Shown in pieces: positions 1 to 5,147 of a stretch of 5,211 nucleotides of DNA. Position numbers and translations under genes: made by a program. This DNA is from Cryomorphaceae bacterium (GTDB taxonomy: Bacteria; Bacteroidota; Bacteroidia; Flavobacteriales; BACL11), in the NCBI GenBank assembly GCA_949531795.1, contig CATIQX010000059.1, forward strand, positions 1-5,211. The letters are read 5' to 3'. The stretch's first letter is position 1. The number at the start of each line of letters is the position of its first letter. The notes under the pieces are model-generated. The model ran no database searches. It worked only from the letters and a program-made list of their open reading frames with translations, and was not told the DNA's origin.

Positions 1-941
1 GAAAGTAGGATTTCCCAATCTTTCATATCATTTTGACGAGTAGGTACTTTATCTAACCACAATTCCATACCGTGCTTGCCTGCTGCTGACATTTCGTTTG
101 AAGAGCAAGTAATTCCTGCAGCTCCCATATCTTGCATTCCAACCACTGCATCCGTCTTAGCAAGTTCCAAAGTAGCCTCTAATAATAATTTTTCTTGAAA
201 TGGATCACCAACTTGAACTGCTGGTAAATCATCTATTGAATCTGCTGATATGTCTTTTGATGCAAATGAAGCGCCATGAATACCGTCTTTACCAGTACGA
301 GAACCTACAATAAATACTGGATTCCCAACTCCAGATGAAGTAGCAGAAATCATATCCCCTTTTTTCATTATACCTGCTGAAAATGCATTTACTAAGGGAT
401 TTGTGTTATAACAATCATCAAAAAAAACTTCACCGCCGACAATAGGAATACCAAAAGCGTTTCCATAATCACCAATACCTTTAGTTACTCCTTTAACTAA
501 CCATTTGGTACGGTCTAACTCAATATTACCAAACCTAAGTGAATTTAATTGGGCTACTGGTCGAGCACCCATGGTAAATATATCGCGATTAATACCACCA
601 ACTCCTGTAGCAGCACCTTGGTAAGGCTCCAAAGCAGAAGGATGGTTATGCGATTCAATTTTAAAGCAACATGCTAAACCATCACCAATATCTACTAATC
701 CAGCATTCTCCTCACCTGCCTCAACCAACATATGCGGTCCTTCTTTAGGTAATTTTTTTAGCCAAACGATAGAATTTTTGTAAGAACAGTGCTCCGACCA
801 CATTACACCAAAGATACTTAATTCACAAAAGTTAGGTGTTCTTCCTAAAATCTCAATAATTCTATCAAATTCTTCTGGACGTAAACCCATTTCTTGGGCT
901 TGTTCAAGCGTTGATAAAGTAAGTGTATCTTGTGATGACAT
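1..941 (-). CDS. purL: Phosphoribosylformylglycinamidine synthase, small PurL type (N-terminal part; runs off window)
   Basis: This enzyme makes formylglycinamidine ribonucleotide from FGAR, ATP and glutamine-derived ammonia, the fourth step of purine synthesis in the cytoplasm. The first 313 codons are present and the stop lies beyond base 1. Family signatures visible are WSEHCSYKNS (residues 48-57, with the conserved His51), AGEENAGLVDIGDG (75-88), IESHNHPSA (95-103), GAATGVGGINRD (109-120), GGE (169-171) and QDMGAAGITCSSNE (270-283). Because the SEHCSYK motif lies only about 50 residues from the start, this is the short PurL, which works with separate PurS and PurQ subunits; neither is in the window. 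The ATG at 941 is the only plausible start and sits about 18 bases downstream of a TAnnTTTG promoter box. No frame disruption is visible. The identification is firm; only the C-terminal half is unseen. Confidence 0.97.
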   Translation of the reverse strand, partial: MSSQDTLTLSTLEQAQEMGLRPEEFDRIIEILGRTPNFCELSIFGVMWSEHCSYKNSIVWLKKLPKEGPHMLVEAGEENAGLVDIGDGLACCFKIESHNHPSALEPYQGAATGVGGINRDIFTMGARPVAQLNSLRFGNIELDRTKWLVKGVTKGIGDYGNAFGIPIVGGEVFFDDCYNTNPLVNAFSAGIMKKGDMISATSSGVGNPVFIVGSRTGKDGIHGASFASKDISADSIDDLPAVQVGDPFQEKLLLEATLELAKTDAVVGMQDMGAAGITCSSNEMSAAGKHGMELWLDKVPTRQNDMKDWEILL

Positions 942-959
942 ATTTTATATTTTAGACCA

Positions 960-967
960 CAAAGATA
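960..967 (-). promoter_or_regulatory. Probable purL promoter, -7 box TATCTTTG
   Basis: Read on the minus strand, these bases are TATCTTTG, a full match to the Bacteroidota -7 consensus TAnnTTTG. The box ends 18 bases before the purL ATG, which predicts a leader of roughly 10-15 bases. The upstream -33 element is poor: a TTTA lies 17 bases away (985-988) and a true TTTG lies 26 bases away (994-997). No riboswitch-like structure fits into so short a leader. Confidence 0.55.
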
Positions 968-1042
968 GTTTTTAGAAATGAGTTTAAAGCTACCAAATGT
1001 AAAATTCAATGAGGGTTTTCAACATTTTTTCAATACTCTTTT

Positions 1043-1594
1043 TTAAAATATTTTAGGATTATAATATTCAGGTATTTTTCCTTTTACATTCTCATATTTT
1101 CCTTGAATGAAAAGCATGTCTTTTTCAAAGTTTCCACTAGGATTAAACTCACACATAACACCTATTTCTTTTTTAGCATAATCCATTTTAATTAGCATAA
1201 TAGGCACATTGGCTTTAACTGATATATGATGAAAACCAGACTTCCATCTTTCCACTCTTGTACGTGTTCCTTCGGGTGTAATACCTAAATGCAATTGATT
1301 ACTATTTTTAAATAATTCAACTAATTGATCGACTACATTGTTTTTAGAGTTCCTGTAAACAGGAATACCACCATTCCACTTAATAAATATGGATAAAACA
1401 GGTAAAAATAATTCACTTTTTATCATATATTTAGGAGTTAAATTAAGAATATAAGCATAGCACCTACCCAACATAAAGTCCCAATTAGAAGTGTGAGGTG
1501 CAGATAAGACCAAGCATTTTTTAGGAAAGTTTTTAATGCCTATAATTTTCCAACCATTCAATTTAAATATCAACTTTGACAATAATCGTTTCAT
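1043..1594 (-). CDS. PlsC-type lysophospholipid / 1-acylglycerol-3-phosphate acyltransferase
   Basis: This is an acyltransferase of the PlsC/LPLAT family (PF01553), which transfers a fatty acyl group to a lysophospholipid or similar acceptor at the cytoplasmic membrane. With the start used here the protein has 183 residues. It shows the catalytic H-x4-D motif HTSNWD (His34, Asp39), the acceptor-binding motif GGIPVYR (75-81) and TPEGTR (106-111), followed by WKSGFHH and a VPIMLIKMDY strand. It is shorter than classical PlsC (about 240 residues) because it lacks the N-terminal transmembrane region; compact stand-alone forms of this kind are common in Bacteroidota. I prefer the ATG at 1594 to one at 1621, because MKRLLSKLIF is a natural start and a possible -7 box lies between the two. 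The real acceptor cannot be read from the sequence; housekeeping phosphatidic acid synthesis or a specialised lipid are both possible. It lies on the same strand as purL but 101 bases away, and purL has its own promoter box. Confidence 0.88.
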   Translation of the reverse strand: MKRLLSKLIFKLNGWKIIGIKNFPKKCLVLSAPHTSNWDFMLGRCYAYILNLTPKYMIKSELFLPVLSIFIKWNGGIPVYRNSKNNVVDQLVELFKNSNQLHLGITPEGTRTRVERWKSGFHHISVKANVPIMLIKMDYAKKEIGVMCEFNPSGNFEKDMLFIQGKYENVKGKIPEYYNPKIF

Positions 1595-1607
1595 GATAAT
1601 TTTTTTA

Positions 1608-1641
1608 CAAAGAAAAAACATTTTATAGTTATATCAGCAAA
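1608..1641 (-). promoter_or_regulatory. Possible acyltransferase promoter (TTTG - 22 bp - TTTCTTTG)
   Basis: On the minus strand a TTTG (1638-1641) is followed after 22 bases by TTTCTTTG (1608-1615), one mismatch from TAnnTTTG. It would start transcription just downstream of the alternative ATG at 1621 and a few bases before the ATG at 1594, which supports the shorter protein. This is a weak call because the region is very A/T-rich. Confidence 0.3.
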
Positions 1642-1646
1642 AATTG

Positions 1647-1654
1647 TAAATTTG
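1647..1654 (+). promoter_or_regulatory. Probable promoter of the 1674-3632 operon, -7 box TAAATTTG
   Basis: TAAATTTG matches the Bacteroidota -7 consensus TAnnTTTG exactly and ends 19 bases before the ATG at 1674. The -33 element is only TTTT (1621-1624, spacing 22). It lies back to back with the candidate minus-strand promoter in a 79-bp divergent region, so the two polymerase sites overlap. Confidence 0.5.
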
Positions 1655-1673
1655 CATAATAAAAATATTTACT

Positions 1674-2291
1674 ATGAAAGCAAAACAGATTGCACTTATA
1701 CTTATTACTTTAAATATTATACTCGCATACTTTGTGTACAACAGCATAAACAGTGAAGTAGAATTTCAGCAAGTAGCTAAAGTAAGAATAGCTGAAAATG
1801 TACAAAAATTAAAAGATTTAAGGCAAGTACAGATTGCTTACAAAAAAGTAAACAACAATTACTCAAATAACTTTGAATCCTTAATTGATTTCTTAGAAAA
1901 CGACTCTATGGCTATTGTTAAAGCAATAGGTGAAACACCAGACACTTTAACTGACGAACAAGCATTAGAACTAGGAATAATTAGCCGTGACACAGCATAT
2001 GTATTGGCTAAAGAAACTGTATTTGATGAGGCATACCTAAACAGTAGGAATGAAAAATTTCCTTTAGATTTATCAGCATTAACCATAGTACCATATTCAA
2101 ACAAAAATTATTCTTTAGATGCTGGTATGGTTGAAAAAGGAAAAGTAGTAGTACAAGTATTTGAAATTTCAACAACTTATGGCACTGTTTTCACAGGCCT
2201 TGATGCTGAAAATAAAAGTTTTGAATTAGGTAACTTACTAAAAGTTGGATCAATGGATGAAGCTTCTTTAAATGGAAACTGGGGAGAATAA
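1674..2291 (+). CDS. Uncharacterised single-pass membrane protein, pseudopilin-like N-terminal half
   Basis: I do not know a function for this 205-residue protein; similar conserved proteins occur in Bacteroidota. It begins with a very short basic N-terminus (MKAKQ) and one hydrophobic helix (about residues 6-22), with no obvious cleavage site and no lipobox Cys. A long, probably helical stretch (about 28-60) leads into QIAYKKVNNNYSNNFESLIDFL (53-74). That layout, a membrane helix running into an amphipathic helix and then AY...Y..NF..L..F, recalls type II secretion pseudopilins and type IV pilins, but the GFTLIE prepilin cleavage motif is missing. The C-terminal half (about 120-200) looks like short beta strands and should lie outside the inner membrane. 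It is the first gene of an operon and its last 20 bases overlap the DUF3822 gene. Protein coding is clear; the pilin resemblance is my inference. Confidence 0.85.
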   Translation: MKAKQIALILITLNIILAYFVYNSINSEVEFQQVAKVRIAENVQKLKDLRQVQIAYKKVNNNYSNNFESLIDFLENDSMAIVKAIGETPDTLTDEQALELGIISRDTAYVLAKETVFDEAYLNSRNEKFPLDLSALTIVPYSNKNYSLDAGMVEKGKVVVQVFEISTTYGTVFTGLDAENKSFELGNLLKVGSMDEASLNGNWGE

Positions 2292-3117
2292 TCCTATTCA
2301 TATACAAGCAGAAAATTTCAATATTGGCTTAGCCAACAGCTATCATCTATCTATTCAATTGGGAGTTTACCATTTTTCGTATTGTTTATTAAACACCACC
2401 ACTTTTACTTACGATTATATAAAAAAGTACCCACTAACATACAAAGACAATACAGCAACTGAAATTACTGAAATCATAAATAATGATGCTATCTTAAAAG
2501 CTGATTTTTCTTCGCAATCAATAGCATTTGTTAATTTTCCAAGCACATTAGTCCCTGACAAGATGTATAAAAAAGAGGAGGCCGAAAGCCTATTAGCTTT
2601 TAACACCAAAGTTATTGGAACAGTATTGGTAGACAATATCATTTCACAAAAGGCTTACCTTATTTATTCAGTACCAAAAAGTATTTTAACTATAGTAAGT
2701 AACTTTTTCCCTAAAGCTAAATACAAGGCACAGGAAAGTATACTTATACAGAAGTACAGCGAATTAAATACGGAAAAGAAAAAAGCATACCTATATTTGA
2801 ACGAACAAAAAGTAAGTATTACTATTTTTAATGGCGATAAACTAATATTTAATAATTCGTTTAAATACACGAGCAAAGAAGATTTATTATACTATGTTCT
2901 TTTTAGCTTTGAACAGCTTAAGCTTTCCCCAGATAGTATTGATACAACTGTATTTGGTACTATTGAAGATACAGATGAATCATTTAGTTTAATGTACGAA
3001 TACATTAGAAATATAAAGTTAGGAAAAAGACCTCATCAGTTTACTTTTCCGACTGAATTTAACCCTTTAGCCGATCATAAATATTTCGGTTTATTTACAC
3101 AGATACTATGCGTATAA
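2272..3117 (+). CDS. DUF3822 family protein
   Basis: This 281-residue cytoplasmic protein has no signal peptide or membrane helix. The overall pattern fits DUF3822, a Bacteroidota family without an assigned function: a strand-rich start (LSIQLGVYHFSYCLLN, 26-41), FPSTLVPDKMYKKEEAESLLAFN (89-111), a YLIYSVP strand (129-135), the strand-turn-strand region KKAYLYLNEQKVSITIFNGD (170-189), LIFNNSFKYTSKEDLLYYVL (191-210), a VFGTI strand (227-231) and a closing YFGLFTQILC. The second half reads like the hairpin-helix arrangement of actin-like ATPase fold proteins such as PilM, but I see no DxG phosphate-binding motif, so ATP binding is doubtful. The start lies inside the previous gene (20-base overlap) with no good ribosome site, and the end overlaps rsmD by 10 bases, so translation is probably coupled in both directions. 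Family assignment is strong; the role is unknown. Confidence 0.88.
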   Translation: METGENNPIHIQAENFNIGLANSYHLSIQLGVYHFSYCLLNTTTFTYDYIKKYPLTYKDNTATEITEIINNDAILKADFSSQSIAFVNFPSTLVPDKMYKKEEAESLLAFNTKVIGTVLVDNIISQKAYLIYSVPKSILTIVSNFFPKAKYKAQESILIQKYSELNTEKKKAYLYLNEQKVSITIFNGDKLIFNNSFKYTSKEDLLYYVLFSFEQLKLSPDSIDTTVFGTIEDTDESFSLMYEYIRNIKLGKRPHQFTFPTEFNPLADHKYFGLFTQILCV

Positions 3118-3632
3118 TCTCAGGAACACATAAAGGAAGAAGGTTAATGGCACCTAGCACTTTACCTGTACGCCCAACTACTGACAGAGCAAAAGAATCA
3201 CTGTTTAATATTATTCAAAACAGGTATTACTTCGAAGAAAAAAATATGTTAGACTTGTATTCGGGAACAGGAAACATAGCATACGAATTTGCATCAAGAG
3301 GTTGTGATAAGATATTAGCAGTCGACAGTAATTATAATTGCACAAACTACATTGAAGAAACCGCCAATAGCTTAGGATTCAACATTGCAACCATTAAGTC
3401 CGACTGCCTTAAGTACGTTAAAAATTGCAAACAAGAATTCGATTTTATTTTTGCTGACCCTCCTTATGATTATGATAGTTACCAAGAATTAAAAAACTTA
3501 ATTTTTGAAAATAAATTAGTAAAGAAAGGCGGGCTACTTATTATTGAACACAATAAAGAAACCCAATTTGAGGGCGACAACCTTGAATTAAGAAAATATG
3601 GTACTTTACAGTTTAGTATTTTCTCGTTTTAA
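3108..3632 (+). CDS. rsmD: 16S rRNA (guanine(966)-N(2))-methyltransferase RsmD
   Basis: RsmD uses S-adenosylmethionine to methylate N2 of G966 (E. coli numbering) in 16S rRNA, near the ribosomal P site. The protein has 174 residues, slightly shorter than E. coli RsmD (198). It starts with the typical MRIISGTHKGRRL, followed by RPTTDRAKESLFN (22-34), the SAM-binding motif LDLYSGTG (48-55), the acidic end of the next strand AVDSN (71-75) and the catalytic FADPPYDYDSY (115-125). GGLLIIEHN (141-149) is the usual later strand. The ATG lies inside the end of the DUF3822 gene (10-base overlap), and no other in-frame start fits as well. coaD follows 109 bases later, an order found in many bacteria. 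All catalytic motifs are intact, so the enzyme should be active. Confidence 0.96.
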   Translation: MRIISGTHKGRRLMAPSTLPVRPTTDRAKESLFNIIQNRYYFEEKNMLDLYSGTGNIAYEFASRGCDKILAVDSNYNCTNYIEETANSLGFNIATIKSDCLKYVKNCKQEFDFIFADPPYDYDSYQELKNLIFENKLVKKGGLLIIEHNKETQFEGDNLELRKYGTLQFSIFSF

Positions 3633-3708
3633 ATAGAAAAACAATAGACTAAGCGCACTCTACTCATTTAGCATTATAAATATTAAGTTAAATCAAAATT
3701 TCATACGC

Positions 3709-3738
3709 TTGCTACAACCTATTTTTTTACTATTTTTG
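3709..3738 (+). promoter_or_regulatory. coaD promoter: TTG - 19 bp - TATTTTTG, giving a near-leaderless mRNA
   Basis: TTG (3709-3711) and TATTTTTG (3731-3738) are separated by 19 bases and match the Bacteroidota promoter consensus TTG/TTTG - about 19-21 bases - TAnnTTTG in both boxes and in spacing. It is the best promoter in the window. The -7 box ends only three bases before the coaD ATG (3742), so transcription should begin at or within a few bases of the start codon. The TTG of the -33 box is in frame with coaD but should not be taken as its start codon. Confidence 0.6.
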
Positions 3739-3741
3739 AGA

Positions 3742-4200
3742 ATGTCTAAAATCGCAATATTTCCTGGCTCCTTTGCTCCCTTTTCAGTTGGGCATCAATC
3801 AGTAGTGGACAGGGCCCTACCTTTATTCGATAAAATAATTATCGCTATTGGAATAAATTCAGAAAAGAATCAATATTTTTCTATTGAAGAACGCTTGGAA
3901 TGGATAACAGCTGTTTATGGCATAAATCCTAAAATTGAAGTAAAACGATATGCAGGGTTAACAGTAGACTTCTGTAAAAAAGAAAAAGCAAATTATATAC
4001 TAAGAGGCCTTAGAGATTCACACGACTTTAAGTTTGAAAAGAATATTGCTCAAATGAATAAAGAACTTAATACTAATATTGAAACTATCTTTATCTTAAC
4101 CCCGCCTGAATTATCTTATATCTCCTCATCCCTTATTCGTGATGTCAAAAAAAATGGTGGTGATGTGAAAAAATTTATACCAAAAGAAATTGACCTTTAA
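3742..4200 (+). CDS. coaD: Phosphopantetheine adenylyltransferase (CoaD)
   Basis: CoaD joins ATP and 4'-phosphopantetheine to give dephospho-CoA and pyrophosphate, the penultimate step of coenzyme A synthesis in the cytoplasm. The 152-residue protein aligns without gaps to my recollection of E. coli CoaD (159 residues). His18 of the GH motif, Lys42, Arg88 and Arg91 in LRGLRDSHDF, Asp95, Glu99 and the ISSSLIRD segment (127-134) are all in place. One difference stands out: the nucleotidyltransferase motif normally reads GSFDPF or GTFDP, but here it is GSFAPF, with Ala at position 12. I chose the ATG at 3742 because MSKIAIFPGSF is the family's normal beginning; an in-frame TTG at 3709 would add 11 unrelated residues and is part of the promoter. 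The hupE-like gene begins 12 bases after the stop and is probably co-transcribed. Confidence 0.96.
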   Translation: MSKIAIFPGSFAPFSVGHQSVVDRALPLFDKIIIAIGINSEKNQYFSIEERLEWITAVYGINPKIEVKRYAGLTVDFCKKEKANYILRGLRDSHDFKFEKNIAQMNKELNTNIETIFILTPPELSYISSSLIRDVKKNGGDVKKFIPKEIDL

Positions 4201-4212
4201 AATTATAAAAAA

Positions 4213-4272
4213 ATAAAATTAAATAATATATTCATACTTCTATCTACATTTCTCCCTTTGATTGGATTGGCA
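4213..4272 (+). other. Signal peptide coding segment of the HupE-like protein, beginning with ATA
   Basis: Codons 1-20 read (M)KLNNIFILLSTFLPLIGLA: a Lys near the N-terminus, a hydrophobic core (about 6-17) and small residues at the cleavage end, followed directly by mature HGVPE. The segment is in frame with the rest of the gene and is preceded by an A-rich stretch (4207-4213), which is typical of Bacteroidota translation starts. Only the initiating codon is abnormal. Confidence 0.7.
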
Positions 4273-4986
4273 CATGGTGTACCTGAATCAACAATCAAAG
4301 CAATGACTAATGCCTCAACATTTGATTATATTTATTTTGGAGCAACGCATATGCTTACAGGATATGATCATATATTATTCCTAATTGGAATTGTGTTTTT
4401 TATTTCAAATTACTTTGATATTATCAAGTTTATAACTGCCTTTACCATTGCACATTGTATCACCCTAATTTTCGCTACCTTCTATGGCATTACTGCAAGT
4501 GCTTATTTAGTGGATGCCGTAATTGCATTTAGTGTTATCTATAAAGGGTTTGAGAATTTGGATGGTTTTAAAAAATATTTTTCTACCCAAGCTCCTAATT
4601 TAGTGTTAATGGTATTTATTTTTGGATTGATTCATGGATTTGGCCTATCGACAAAACTACAGGAGGTAGCTATTGCTACAGGAGTTAATTTATCTGCATT
4701 GCAAATACTATCCTTTAATGTAGGTGTGGAATTTGGACAAATTGCAGTATTAATACTCGTTTTCCTAATTACCAAAATTATTAAAAGAGAACTATTTAAC
4801 AGAATGGCCAAATTCATTAATTGGGCATTAGTTGTAGCTGGCACATTTTTATTGATTTTCCAATTGTATGGATATTTCACTGAAAACTCACATCAACATA
4901 GCAGTTATATCGAAGCTGAAGAAATACATAACAAACAACATAAACATGAAGTTGAGCATGAACATGTTCAACCCCGTACGCATTAA
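4213..4986 (+). CDS. HupE/UreJ-family membrane protein with His-rich tail (apparent ATA start)
   Basis: HupE/UreJ proteins are multi-pass inner-membrane proteins thought to move nickel or other transition metals, often for hydrogenase or urease. Typical features, numbered from the ATA at 4213 (257 residues), are HGVPES (21-26), HMLTGYDHILFLIGIVFF (46-63), the helix ending in AHCITL (80-85), a DAVIAFSVIYKGFENL helix (101-116), IHGFGLSTKLQEV (140-152), FNVGVEFGQ (168-176) and a last helix (about 204-222). The tail 227-257 carries eight His and is probably a metal-binding segment. Residues 1-20 form a classical signal peptide ending LIGLA before HGVPE, as in the family, but its first codon is ATA; no ATG, GTG or TTG lies between the coaD stop and the end of its hydrophobic core. 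The conventional alternatives, TTG at 4258 or 4264, would remove most of the signal peptide. No urease or hydrogenase gene is visible, so the substrate is unknown. Confidence 0.88.
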   Translation: MKLNNIFILLSTFLPLIGLAHGVPESTIKAMTNASTFDYIYFGATHMLTGYDHILFLIGIVFFISNYFDIIKFITAFTIAHCITLIFATFYGITASAYLVDAVIAFSVIYKGFENLDGFKKYFSTQAPNLVLMVFIFGLIHGFGLSTKLQEVAIATGVNLSALQILSFNVGVEFGQIAVLILVFLITKIIKRELFNRMAKFINWALVVAGTFLLIFQLYGYFTENSHQHSSYIEAEEIHNKQHKHEVEHEHVQPRTH

Positions 4987-5048
4987 ATATCATATTATTT
5001 TACTTTATTTAAGAGGTTTATTTTACTGTTTCTAATGATGCTAAACTC

Positions 5049-5056
5049 TAAATTTG
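5049..5056 (+). promoter_or_regulatory. Possible distal -7 box TAAATTTG
   Basis: This is an exact TAnnTTTG match, but there is no TTTG/TTG at the right upstream distance and the next ATG of a longer ORF is about 90 bases away. An AGGAG nearby (5059-5063) is not followed by a usable start codon. Confidence 0.25.
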
Positions 5057-5117
5057 TGAGGAGAAATTAATTAGTATTAACTTTTAAACACCCTGTTTTC
5101 TTAGACATGTTTTTCAG

Positions 5118-5125
5118 TAATTTTG
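5118..5125 (+). promoter_or_regulatory. Probable promoter of the partial gene at 5148, -7 box TAATTTTG
   Basis: TAATTTTG matches TAnnTTTG and ends 22 bases before the ATG at 5148, similar to the spacing at the purL and 1674 genes. The -33 region is T-rich but has no clear TTTG. Confidence 0.4.
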
Positions 5126-5147
5126 TTACTTCAAAAAATACTTACTA

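Larger units (their letters stand above)
4987..5147 (+). other. Non-coding interval between the hupE-like gene and the next gene
   Basis: These 161 bases hold no convincing ORF. They contain two exact TAnnTTTG boxes (5049-5056 and 5118-5125) and one weak 5-bp hairpin, AAACA-CCC-TGTTT (5086-5098), followed by only a short pyrimidine run. I see no strong terminator for the upstream transcript. Confidence 0.6.

Noticed and set aside
1595..1621. Upstream ATG at 1621 adding nine residues to the acyltransferase
   Set aside because: The added residues do not resemble the family start, and a possible -7 box lies within the segment; the ATG at 1594 is more natural.
1859..2876. Antisense ORFs of 70-81 codons opposite the membrane protein and DUF3822 genes (1859-2104, 2415-2642, 2664-2876)
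   Set aside because: They lie wholly within well-supported genes on the other strand, have no recognisable domains or promoters and follow from the A/T-rich codon use.
3626..3642. GTTTT...AAAAC hairpin at the end of rsmD as a terminator
   Set aside because: The stem is five mostly A-T pairs and no T-run follows, so it is not distinguishable from background.
3709..3741. In-frame TTG at 3709 as the coaD start
   Set aside because: The extra 11 residues are not part of CoaD, and the TTG is the -33 element of a good promoter.
4201..4212. Stop-codon readthrough joining CoaD and the HupE-like protein in one frame
   Set aside because: The frames match, but a cytosolic enzyme followed by an internal signal peptide makes no sense and no readthrough signal is visible.
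4632..4880. Antisense 82-codon ORF opposite the hupE-like gene
   Set aside because: It is the complement of conserved membrane-helix codons, with no family resemblance.
5035..5070. Eleven-codon ORF starting at ATG 5035
   Set aside because: It is too short, has no supporting signal and overlaps a possible promoter box.
5086..5098. AAACA-CCC-TGTTT hairpin as terminator of the hupE-like gene
   Set aside because: The stem is only five pairs with one G-C pair and the T-run is short; it lies about 100 bases past the stop.
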